Assembly: GCF_014645615.1 (NCBI RefSeq)
Contig: NZ_BMMB01000004.1
Span: forward strand, 521,626-585,625
Direction: 5' to 3'
Origin: Paenibacillus hunanensis
Lineage (GTDB): Bacteria > Bacillota > Bacilli > Paenibacillales > Paenibacillaceae
Length of the DNA stretch: 64,000 nucleotides
This document shows, piece after piece, positions 18,007 through 25,914 of this stretch. The first letter of the stretch is position 1. Each line of letters starts with the position of its first letter. Position numbers and translations under genes: made by a program. Under the pieces are notes generated by a model, which worked only from the letters and a program-made list of their open reading frames with translations, searched no databases and was not told where the DNA came from.

Positions 18007-19269
18007 TTGAGTTCATTTCAAGATAAAACAAGTGCAAATGATAAGTCTGTAGGATTCGACTACCAATATTATTATTTTCTTTATCTTTTACTAGGCTTAG
18101 AAGAAGGAGAATCAATTGGCTTAGAGGTAAAAGATGATGTTCATATTGATTTAAATGATGGTAGACAAATACTAATTCAATTAAAACATACAATACAAAA
18201 TAATGCTCAAGGCATTCCTATAAATATCACCCAAATGGATAAGGATATTTGGAAGACAATCTATACTTGGACCAATATAATAAATGATCCTATCGAAGGA
18301 CGTAACACTCAGGCGAAACAGTTTGAGTTCATTAAAAAAACTAATTTCGTATTAGTAACTAATAAATCTAGTAATGCTCAAAATATTTTATTGTCTAAGA
18401 TAATAGAATTTAAATCTGGAAAACTAAAAGTTCAGGGTTTGTACGATTATATAGAACAATTAGGATCTACTTCTTTAGATGAAAAAATCAAAAAGTATAT
18501 ACAGTTATTACTATTACAAAAAAAGGAATGGTTGTCTAAATTTTTTAATAATTTTAATTTTAATTTAGATGAAGATGATTTAGTAGAAAAAATAAAATCT
18601 AAAATACGGACTAAATATGTGAAAAACGAAAAAATAGATTATGTTTTTAGCATGTTAGATAGTAAATTAAGAGAAAAAAATTATATTAATACTAAAAAAG
18701 CACAAAAAATATTAATTAGTTTTGAAGATGTTTATCAAGAGTTTAGGACGGTTTTTGAAGCTGGGCAAGATAATTCACTGCCTAGAATAAACAAAGAAAT
18801 AGAGATTAACGTACCGTTAAAAGAACAGGTGTTCATCAAGCAACTTATTGATATGTATCTATTATCACCAGACAATCAAAAGCAAATGCTCGAATATACA
18901 ACAGCCATGATGGAATCACATAATAATTTTGAATATTGGCATAAGCAAGGATTGATTACAAGAGATCAAATAAATAAATTCCATGCAAATAGTGTAGAGA
19001 CCTGGAAAATTATTCACGAAGAAGCTCATCAAGATTTTATAATCCAATTAAATAAAGGTGATAGCAATTTAAATGAAAGTGAATTAGAAAAAGCTGCAGC
19101 TACGTGCTTCAATCAAACAAGAAAAAAGATACTTGAATTTGAGAAACATAGTCTAGATACTGCAATGAGTAATGGACAATATTATTTTTTGTCTAATATA
19201 CCTAAAATTGGATGGCATTTACGATGGAAAGAAAAATATATAATTGAGAGGGGAGTTAAAAATGATTAA
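18007..19269 (+). CDS. ABC three-component system effector, PD-(D/E)xK nuclease-like
   Basis: A 420-residue protein, first gene of a tightly packed three-gene operon. Near the N-terminus GFDYQYYYFLYLLL is followed by Glu40, Asp43/Asp44 and QLK at 58-60, the layout of PD-(D/E)xK nuclease domains seen in DUF4297/Cap4-like effectors. The rest is helical, with no family I can name. The start is a TTG at 18007 with GGAG 9 bases upstream. Composition is markedly AT-rich with AAA/ATA/TTA codons, unlike the flanking genes, which suggests horizontal transfer. The assignment as effector of an ABC-3C system follows from its neighbours and is inference. Confidence 0.7.
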   Translation: MSSFQDKTSANDKSVGFDYQYYYFLYLLLGLEEGESIGLEVKDDVHIDLNDGRQILIQLKHTIQNNAQGIPINITQMDKDIWKTIYTWTNIINDPIEGRNTQAKQFEFIKKTNFVLVTNKSSNAQNILLSKIIEFKSGKLKVQGLYDYIEQLGSTSLDEKIKKYIQLLLLQKKEWLSKFFNNFNFNLDEDDLVEKIKSKIRTKYVKNEKIDYVFSMLDSKLREKNYINTKKAQKILISFEDVYQEFRTVFEAGQDNSLPRINKEIEINVPLKEQVFIKQLIDMYLLSPDNQKQMLEYTTAMMESHNNFEYWHKQGLITRDQINKFHANSVETWKIIHEEAHQDFIIQLNKGDSNLNESELEKAAATCFNQTRKKILEFEKHSLDTAMSNGQYYFLSNIPKIGWHLRWKEKYIIERGVKND

Positions 19270-19744
19270 TGATTTTTTTTATAAGTATAATGAGAAAAAA
19301 GAAATATATAATAACGAAGTTTTTGCTGCTCTAGTAATTTATAACGTGATTAAGAAAATGAATACTATAGAGCTAACTAAAGCTTTATTAATAATGCCTT
19401 TTATTTCGCATAAACAAACAATGAAATTTTTAAAAAATGAGAACACTCGCATTAATGGAATTGAAGAGTTTATAGTCAAAAAACCAAGATTTTTTTTGAA
19501 TTTCAATGACAGATACTATTCTCTCCTTACTGTTTCGTTAAATTCTATAATGTTATTAGCCGAATTAGAAGTGGTATCTATCGAAAATGATTGGTTGCTG
19601 GTCAATGAGATGAAACCTATGGATATTACACTAGAAAATTGTGGCGAAAGAATTTTTGATGTTACAAAAGCAATTGATAAACTTTCAAAATTATTGAATG
19701 AAAAAAAAGAAAATCTATACTTACAATTAAGGGTGGAGCTATGA
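19262..19744 (+). CDS. ABC three-component system middle component
   Basis: A 160-residue helical protein located between the nuclease-like and ATPase genes. Size, position and the pattern of an N-terminal helix (NNEVFAALVIYNVIKK), a central winged-helix-like part and a late GERIFDVTKAIDKL helix agree with the small middle components of ABC three-component systems, thought to link ATPase and effector. I start at the ATG at 19262 (GAGGGGAG upstream), which overlaps the preceding gene by 8 bases; its stop overlaps the ATPase start in ATGA. AT-rich like its partners. Confidence 0.6.
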   Translation: MINDFFYKYNEKKEIYNNEVFAALVIYNVIKKMNTIELTKALLIMPFISHKQTMKFLKNENTRINGIEEFIVKKPRFFLNFNDRYYSLLTVSLNSIMLLAELEVVSIENDWLLVNEMKPMDITLENCGERIFDVTKAIDKLSKLLNEKKENLYLQLRVEL

Positions 19745-21618
19745 AATTTATAATAAAAGAATTAGTCCTATGGTTAAAAAACGGAAACAAAAGAACAATC
19801 AAATTTGAAGCAAATAAAGTTAATGTAATAACAGGTGATAGTGGGACAGGAAAATCAGTTATACTTGAAATAATAGATTATTGTTTCTTTGGAAGTAAAA
19901 GTAGAATTCCTGATGAGAAAATAAATGATAATATTTTATGGTATGGTATAAAATTTGAGGTAAATGATAAAGTTTTTACTATTGCAAGGGGAGCATTAAA
20001 TATAAATAGATATGCAAGCAAACAATATTATTTTTCAGCAGTGGGAGATGTTCCTGATATATTGCGAATGAATATAGGTGAGAATGAATTAAAAAGCATT
20101 ATAGAAAGAGAATTTTCTATTGATAGCAATGTTGTAGTACCATATGGAGGGAAAAAAATCAAAAGTGGTAGTAAAATTTCTTTGAGATATTTTTTTCTGT
20201 TTAATACTCAATCAGGAGACACCATTGATCATACGGAAGTTTTTTTCGATAAATCAAATGATGTAAAATATGTAGAAGCTCTTCATCGTGTATTTGATTT
20301 GGCTACAGGGATCGATAATGTGAAAAACATTTTAATAAAAGAGAAAATTGAAAATTTAGAAAAAGAATTAGTAAGATTTGAGAAAAAAAAGTTGGCACTT
20401 CAAAATAGATTTAATATTTATGAGAAAGAAATGAGAAATTTAATTAAAAAAGCTAAAGAATTTGAATTAATCCCTATAGAAATAAATAACTTTGAGAGTG
20501 ATATTTTGAATCTTGAGAAGATAATTATTGAGATTAAAGACTTGAAATCTTCGGAGAATCTAAAAACATTTAATACATTACAAGATGAAAAAAGGACAAT
20601 TCAAAGAGAACTGCGAAATTTAGAGAAATTTAAAGATCAGTACAAAAAGTACGAGGAACTAGAAAAAGAAAATTTAGAAAGCCTAAAACCAGTAGAATTT
20701 ATAAAAAGTAATTATAGTTTAATAATTAAACATCCTGAGATAGAAGATATTATAAACATTCTAAATAATGAAATGAGGGACATAAAAAAAGAGATAACTG
20801 CTAAAAAGCCTTTCGATATAAATGTAGAAGATGAAATTAAAGAATTGAAAATAAAGCTAAAAGGTGTAATGAGTAAGCTTGAAGATTATCCTCTTCATGA
20901 GGAAAATTTTGCAACAGAAATTCAAAAATATATATTTATGGGTGAGATAAAAACAAAATTAGAGTTTTATCGTAACGTTGATAGTCCCGACTTTGAAGAG
21001 GAAAAAATTCAACAAACACAAATTGAACTAAAATCTTTAAAAGAAAAATTAGGTAAACAAAGTCTTGAAAAAGAGTTAGTGATAAATTTATTAGAAGAAT
21101 TTATTGGTAACTATTTGCGTGAATCTGGAGAAGTATTTGGAATTTATCAAGATTACTTACCTGTTTTTAACTATAAAGAAAAAAATCTTCATTTAAAAAA
21201 GCCTGGTGCTTTGGTTTCGTCAATTGTTGGTAGTAGTTCTAATCATATGTTTATGCATTTATGTTTTATGTTAGGATTACATGAATTAATTATTTTTAAC
21301 AAAGCTCCTTTTGTTCCTAGTTTGTTAATTTTAGATCAACCAAGCAGACCTTATTATGGTGATAAAGAAAAAAAGCAGGAAAATACTAAGGATTGGATGG
21401 AAATTCCTGCGGATGATAAGAGTAAAATTACTACAGCGTTTAAATTACTAAATACCTTTATAAGCAAAATGAATATTAATTACGAAGCTGATTTTCAAAT
21501 TATTGTGTTGGAACATATTCCTTCAACAATTTGGACAGAGGCAGGATTAGAAAATGTTGTATTAGTAGATCGTGAGTTTGAGAATGGTAATGCCTTAATA
21601 CCGGAATGGCTAATTTAA
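19741..21618 (+). CDS. DUF3732-type ABC/SMC-like ATPase of an ABC three-component system
   Basis: A 625-residue ATPase without membrane segments. Walker A GDSGTGKS is at 32-39; a long coiled coil occupies about 195-480; the C-terminal half carries an unorthodox signature region (GSSSNHMFMHL), a LILDQPS Walker B/D-loop at 528-535 and a late His in EHIP near 592. The LDQPSRPYY end is the DUF3732 hallmark. Such ATPases are related to SMC/RecN and are partners in ABC three-component conflict systems. The start is in a 4-base ATGA overlap with the middle component, with GGTGGAG upstream. AT-rich. Confidence 0.8.
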   Translation: MKFIIKELVLWLKNGNKRTIKFEANKVNVITGDSGTGKSVILEIIDYCFFGSKSRIPDEKINDNILWYGIKFEVNDKVFTIARGALNINRYASKQYYFSAVGDVPDILRMNIGENELKSIIEREFSIDSNVVVPYGGKKIKSGSKISLRYFFLFNTQSGDTIDHTEVFFDKSNDVKYVEALHRVFDLATGIDNVKNILIKEKIENLEKELVRFEKKKLALQNRFNIYEKEMRNLIKKAKEFELIPIEINNFESDILNLEKIIIEIKDLKSSENLKTFNTLQDEKRTIQRELRNLEKFKDQYKKYEELEKENLESLKPVEFIKSNYSLIIKHPEIEDIINILNNEMRDIKKEITAKKPFDINVEDEIKELKIKLKGVMSKLEDYPLHEENFATEIQKYIFMGEIKTKLEFYRNVDSPDFEEEKIQQTQIELKSLKEKLGKQSLEKELVINLLEEFIGNYLRESGEVFGIYQDYLPVFNYKEKNLHLKKPGALVSSIVGSSSNHMFMHLCFMLGLHELIIFNKAPFVPSLLILDQPSRPYYGDKEKKQENTKDWMEIPADDKSKITTAFKLLNTFISKMNINYEADFQIIVLEHIPSTIWTEAGLENVVLVDREFENGNALIPEWLI

Positions 21619-21620
21619 AG

Positions 21621-21656
21621 AAAGTGCCTGACGTTTAAGTCAGGCACTTTTATTTT
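21621..21656. terminator. Bidirectional terminator between ABC-3C operon and XRE gene
   Basis: AAAGTGCCTGAC pairs with GTCAGGCACTTT, loop of 6, then TTATTTT. The minus-strand XRE gene ends inside it at 21650. Confidence 0.85.
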
Positions 21657-21976
21657 ACAATCCTAATTTTTCTTAAACCGTCTACTACTATTTTAGCAAG
21701 TTGAAGTTCTTCTTTGTTCCAATCGTGGAAATCCATTTTAAATCCATCACTATTATTTTTATAATCTCTTCTTTTTTTCTCAGATAAATCCAATAAATAA
21801 TCAACCGATACATCCAATATATTAGACAACTTCACAAGAGTCTGCGAATCAACATCCCTCTTTCCAGTCTCATAATTACCATAAGCCTGTCGAGTAATAC
21901 CTAATTTATTCGCCATATCTTCTTGAGTCAGATTCTGCAATACACGCTCATTTTTTAGTCGTTCACCATTCAGCAC
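21650..21976 (-). CDS. XRE-family transcriptional regulator
   Basis: A 108-residue regulator with a Cro/C1-type helix-turn-helix (LTQEDMANKLGITRQAYGNYETGKR) and the usual LVKLSNILDVSVDYLL linker, then a short charged tail that may mediate oligomerisation. I prefer the GTG at 21976, preceded by GAGGTGA, over the upstream ATG at 22021, which lacks a ribosome site. It is divergent from the small gene at 22142 and convergent with the ABC-3C operon. It may regulate its own promoter region and the small gene; a role in the defence operon is only possible. Confidence 0.8.
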   Translation of the reverse strand: MLNGERLKNERVLQNLTQEDMANKLGITRQAYGNYETGKRDVDSQTLVKLSNILDVSVDYLLDLSEKKRRDYKNNSDGFKMDFHDWNKEELQLAKIVVDGLRKIRIVK

Positions 21977-22031
21977 GTTATCACCTCTATATAATAGAGT
22001 ATAAGGTAACAAAATAGCCAAAAGAATAGAG

Positions 22032-22083
22032 GTAACAAATCGTTGCTTTTATATAGAAAAAGAAACAAAATGTTGCTATAATG
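22032..22083. promoter_or_regulatory. Promoter and repeated operator-like motif between XRE gene and small ORF
   Basis: TATAAT lies at 22077-22082 reading rightward. Two similar motifs, GTAACAAATCGTTGCT (22032-22047) and AAACAAAATGTTGCT (22063-22077), are repeated directly 31 bases apart, the second touching the -10 box. They are natural candidates for XRE binding. Confidence 0.45.
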
Positions 22084-22141
22084 AGCTAAGAAGCAATCGT
22101 TGCGTTGCCTTCTTATTTTGTAATAAAGGAGATTTATACAT

Positions 22142-22381
22142 ATGTGGATCATCAGTCAAAACGAAAAAATCTGCGTTAATGCTCTTGCTCTTACTGTTGA
22201 AACTTCAGACACAACTACTGTCCTATCTGCCTACGCTGGAGATGGAACAGTAGAATCTGCCTTCACCGTTGGTGTCTTTAGTGAAGAACAGCAAGCAATG
22301 AATGAAATAAGACGCTTCCAACAATACCTAAGCATGAGCAAGACAGCTCCTTTTCAAATTCAGCAAGACCAAGACTCCTAG
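22142..22381 (+). CDS. Small conserved-looking protein of unknown function
   Basis: A 79-residue protein starting MWIISQNEK, with a pattern of short beta strands and a C-terminal helix (AMNEIRRFQQYL). Small proteins with this MWI start and strand-helix layout occur beside XRE regulators in Firmicutes and their phages, with no known function. AAGGAG is well placed before the ATG and a promoter lies upstream. Confidence 0.6.
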   Translation: MWIISQNEKICVNALALTVETSDTTTVLSAYAGDGTVESAFTVGVFSEEQQAMNEIRRFQQYLSMSKTAPFQIQQDQDS

Positions 22382-22428
22382 TTACATTCATCATCCAAGC
22401 TACAGCAGATCAATCTAACCTATACTAC

Positions 22429-22686
22429 TTAAAATACCATCGTAATCTCAATTTCCTGCTTCTTAAACAATTCCAGAAAAAGTACTCCATCAATAGCAAC
22501 TTCGTGCGCCAATACCATATAATCCACATACACATCAGTCACAATACGATTCTCACGCACCAGCATAAAGCCACCTTTCACAGATAGAAAGGCATAAGAA
22601 ACACCTTTATACAAAAATTCAATCTCCCGTCGCATCGTAAACCATTCCATCAATTCATCATAAGTCGTTTCATCAGTCATAAGCAC
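22429..22686 (-). CDS. Small hypothetical protein
   Basis: An 85-residue acidic protein with alternating strands (REIEFLYKGVSYAFLSVKGGFMLV) and a helical C-terminus. No family recognised. The GTG at 22686 has AAAGGT at about 6 bases; an ATG two codons later is equally possible. It is convergent with the preceding small gene. Confidence 0.5.
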   Translation of the reverse strand: MLMTDETTYDELMEWFTMRREIEFLYKGVSYAFLSVKGGFMLVRENRIVTDVYVDYMVLAHEVAIDGVLFLELFKKQEIEITMVF

Positions 22687-22921
22687 AATCTACCTTTCCT
22701 TTTCGTTTAACACATTTAACGAGCATATTAAAACTTATGTACATGGCAATAGAGTACAGAGCCATCTACCATCAAGCACACCAAGCAAAATTTGACTTCC
22801 CCCAACTCACCCAACTATAATACGTACTCATGAGAGCTGTTGCAGCCATTACATCACCATATCACAATACAACCTGCAAACAGCTCCACTACCTTGATTT
22901 CTACAAACGGAGGGTTAACCA

Positions 22922-23245
22922 ATGAATGAGATAATCAAGCTATTTGATGATTATGAGTATATTGTCGATCGTTATACGATCGTAGGCGAATGGGAGGTCT
23001 GGGTGCAGCATGCGAAGCTCGGGAAGACACGTATTGCTGTGCGGATCAAGCAGGGACGGGATGAGCAGTATTACCATGATGTCAGTCACTTTTACCAGCC
23101 AGGCAGTGAGGCAGCGCCTTACATTTTAGAACAGGCGGGGCAGCATACACCAGAAGCGGCGATTCGTCATGCGATGAATCAGGTGTTTACGCATTTCCGA
23201 CCGGATGATGCGAAGGCAGAGTGGATATTGAATGAGAATTTTTAG
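22922..23245 (+). CDS. Small hypothetical protein
   Basis: A 107-residue soluble protein with a Trp/Tyr-rich beta region (YTIVGEWEVWVQHAKLGKTRIAVRIKQG) and a helical end. CGGAGG is well placed before the ATG and codon use matches the surroundings. No family recognised; no operon partner. Confidence 0.6.
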   Translation: MNEIIKLFDDYEYIVDRYTIVGEWEVWVQHAKLGKTRIAVRIKQGRDEQYYHDVSHFYQPGSEAAPYILEQAGQHTPEAAIRHAMNQVFTHFRPDDAKAEWILNENF

Positions 23246-23359
23246 ATTGTGGATAGCCTATAAATGAATGAGCCGTGTATAAGGCGTAGCATATCCTAGA
23301 GCAAGACGGTATGACGCCATTTCATAACGAGAATAATCCTAATTACGAGAAAAGTAACA

Positions 23360-23391
23360 AGCCGGATGCGATAGATGCATCCGGTTTTTTG
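23360..23391 (+). terminator. Terminator after the gene at 22922
   Basis: CCGGATGC pairs with GCATCCGG around a 7-base loop, followed by TTTTTT. Confidence 0.75.
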
Positions 23392-23501
23392 CATGTAGTA
23401 TTGTTCAGACGCATCTTCCCTGCGTATTTTCTTATGTATTTGCATAACATTTTCTATTCCGGATCACCCTACTAAACCACCTCCACGTAAAAGTTGCATT
23501 C

Positions 23502-23552
23502 AGTCAGAAAGCATGCTATATTCTGACTACAGAACCGAAATGGTTTTTTGGT
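23502..23552. promoter_or_regulatory. Two inverted repeats upstream of the TetR gene, candidate operators
   Basis: AGTCAGAA (23502-23509) and TTCTGACT (23521-23528) form a perfect 8-base inverted repeat around an 11-base spacer. Six bases further, ACCGAAA (23534-23540) and TTTTGGT (23546-23552) form a second one with a single mismatch. Either could be bound by the TetR regulator encoded downstream. Confidence 0.45.
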
Positions 23553-23690
23553 CACGAAAAGTTTTCGCTACACAACCACTCATCTGCACGCTTATTGAAT
23601 AGGGCTAGAACGCTGTCTACTGCCTGATTACGCCTGTTCTGAATGGTACGGGATGAATCCAGACAGTAAGGCGATACAGGAGGGAACGCG

Positions 23691-24341
23691 ATGAACGAGC
23701 TATTGTGGGATGATGAACCGATCAAATTATCTTTTATGCTAGATCACTTGTTGTTAGAGGAGGAACGTACGATGAGTCATTCACAGGACGAGCGCTATAT
23801 GAAAATTATTGAATCTGCACGCGATGTATTTTCCAAGTTTGGATTTAAAGGAACGACGGTTGACCGTATTGCGAAGAATGCAGGTATTGGCAAAGGGACG
23901 ATCTATCTCTTTTTCGAGACAAAGGAAGAGATTCTGAATGCGATTCTGGATGTGTCGCTGACGGAGATGGTGCGTCAGGCAGAGGAGATTATTAACAGCG
24001 AAGGGGATAGCAAGGATCGGATGTATCGCGCGATCTATACGTGTATTAGCTTCCGTGGTTACCATACGATCGTTGATCGTCTAGCTGAGGAGCTACAGGA
24101 GTTCGGAACGACTGCATCCCATAATGCGCTCTGTCACATCGATTCGGTCGTTAATACCGCAGTGGGCCAGTTGCTGGAACAGGCAGCTGCACAGAAGCTG
24201 ATTCGTCCGATCGAGAATGTGAAGCTAACCTCACTCGTCCTCATTCATATGTATGATGCGATGACAACGCACTGGGAGAAGGACAACGAACCGCTGAGCA
24301 ATGACGAAGTGTTCGAGATGCTGCATCGATTCCTTACTTGA
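23691..24341 (+). CDS. TetR/AcrR family transcriptional regulator
   Basis: A 216-residue regulator. The helix-turn-helix lies at about 38-80: IIESARDVFSKFGFKGTTVDRIAKNAGIGKGTIYLFFETKEEIL, the classic TetR pattern. The C-terminal helical domain would bind a ligand. Two in-frame starts have excellent ribosome sites: ATG 23691 (AGGAGGG) and ATG 23772 (GAGGAGG). The second gives a normal TetR length of 189; the first adds 27 acidic residues. It precedes an RND adaptor and pump on the same strand, the usual position for a local efflux repressor (compare yerO-swrC in Bacillus subtilis). Confidence 0.88.
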   Translation: MNELLWDDEPIKLSFMLDHLLLEEERTMSHSQDERYMKIIESARDVFSKFGFKGTTVDRIAKNAGIGKGTIYLFFETKEEILNAILDVSLTEMVRQAEEIINSEGDSKDRMYRAIYTCISFRGYHTIVDRLAEELQEFGTTASHNALCHIDSVVNTAVGQLLEQAAAQKLIRPIENVKLTSLVLIHMYDAMTTHWEKDNEPLSNDEVFEMLHRFLT

Positions 24342-24435
24342 AGTTGAACACATCCTATATACAGTCACCACCTAGAGAGAAAAGTTATGACGCGATCCAC
24401 GTAAAGCTGGGATATGGAAATGGAGGAGCAAGACG

Positions 24436-25914
24436 ATGGTGAAGAAAATACAACCCCTGTGGGTTGCAGGACTGGCATTGACCATACTAGTAGCAGGCTG
24501 TTCAAGCAAGCAAGCTGAACCTGTATCCACGAATGCAAGCACGGTGACGGTAGCTAAGGTTCAATCTGTACCGTTGAATGCAGTCTATGATCTATCCGGT
24601 ACACTGGCTGCGGTGCAGCAGTCGCCGGTTGCTTTTGAACTTGGTGGTACGGTCGATAGCATCCGTGTAGATGTTGGCGATTCGGTTAACAAGGGACAGT
24701 CAATTGCGGCGCTAGATAGTGCTGATCTACAGCTCAAGGTAAGCGAGGCACAGGAAGCGGTACAGCAAGCGAGTGCAGGCTTGACTGCGGCGAATGCTTC
24801 ACTGAGCAATGCAACAGCGGTTCGATCGGCAGCACAAGCGGGCGTATCTGCCGCTGAAGCGCAGGTGGAAGGTGCGAAGGCGAAGCAGCAGGGCGTACTG
24901 GATGGTGCGCGTGAGCAGGAGAAGCAGCAAGCGCGTAATGCCGTGAGCAAGGCGCAAGCGGCGTATAATCAGGCGAAGTCAGCCGCAGAGCGAGCAGAGA
25001 CATTGTTCCAGAATGGACTGTTAACGAAGCAGGAGAATGAGCAGGCACAGACTTCATTTGCTACCGCGAAGGATGCACTGGACGATGCGAATCAGCAGCT
25101 CTCCTTAACGCTGGCAGGTGCGAGTAGCTCGGATCGGGCGAGCGCAGCATCTGCGGTGAAGCAGGCGCAGGTAGGTGTACAATCTGCTCAGGCACAGGTA
25201 TCGCAAGCAAGTGCAGGTATCGAGCAAGCACAGGCAAGCGTACAGCAGGCTCAGGCTTCCTATGACCAGGCGAATGTATCGCTCGCACAGGCGAAGCTGG
25301 CATTATCCAAGTCTCAGCTCAAGTCTCAGGTGAGCGGTGTTGTACTGGAGAAGGACATCTCGGTCGGACAGACGGTTGCAGCAGGCACGACTGCTTTTAC
25401 AATCGGTCAGATCAATCAGTTAAAGGTGCTATTGCCTGTACCGGATGAACAGATTGCACAGTGGAAGACGGGTCAGCAGGTGAGTTTGAGTCTATATGAT
25501 GAACAGCGTACCGGACGCGTCACAAATATCTATCCGAAGACGAATGACAATACCGGTACGATTAACGTAGAGGTACAGCTGAGCAATCCGAAGCAGGATT
25601 GGAAGCCAGGTCAGGTTGTGAAGGCATCGCGCGATGTACAGTCCAAAAAGGGCATTATGGTGCCTGTCGAAGCGGTAGTCAGCATGGACGATTCACCGTA
25701 TGTATACCGCAGTGTCAATGGCAAGGCTGTACGTACCCCTGTGAAAACAGGTGATCTGATGGACAACAAGCTCGTCATTACCGACGGCTTAAAGGTTGGC
25801 GATACGATCGTCACCTCAGGTGCCGATCGATTGATGGATGGTGATAGCATTACAGCGCAGGCTGCCGGAGGTACGAATGCCACCAGTGGATCGCAGGAAG
25901 GCAGTGCACAATGA
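24436..25914 (+). CDS. RND efflux periplasmic-adaptor-type lipoprotein
   Basis: A 492-residue membrane fusion protein. A type II signal peptide ends at the lipobox VAGC (Cys about 22). A lipoyl half (VAFELGGTVDSIRVDVGDSVNKGQSIAALD) is followed by an unusually long Gln/Ala-rich coiled-coil hairpin (about 95-290), the second lipoyl half, a beta-barrel and a membrane-proximal domain. It would be anchored outside the membrane and join the pump encoded downstream, whose start overlaps it by ATGA. GGAGGAG precedes the ATG. There is no outer membrane or TolC in this cell type, so its role is assembly or substrate passage through the wall. Confidence 0.9.
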   Translation: MVKKIQPLWVAGLALTILVAGCSSKQAEPVSTNASTVTVAKVQSVPLNAVYDLSGTLAAVQQSPVAFELGGTVDSIRVDVGDSVNKGQSIAALDSADLQLKVSEAQEAVQQASAGLTAANASLSNATAVRSAAQAGVSAAEAQVEGAKAKQQGVLDGAREQEKQQARNAVSKAQAAYNQAKSAAERAETLFQNGLLTKQENEQAQTSFATAKDALDDANQQLSLTLAGASSSDRASAASAVKQAQVGVQSAQAQVSQASAGIEQAQASVQQAQASYDQANVSLAQAKLALSKSQLKSQVSGVVLEKDISVGQTVAAGTTAFTIGQINQLKVLLPVPDEQIAQWKTGQQVSLSLYDEQRTGRVTNIYPKTNDNTGTINVEVQLSNPKQDWKPGQVVKASRDVQSKKGIMVPVEAVVSMDDSPYVYRSVNGKAVRTPVKTGDLMDNKLVITDGLKVGDTIVTSGADRLMDGDSITAQAAGGTNATSGSQEGSAQ

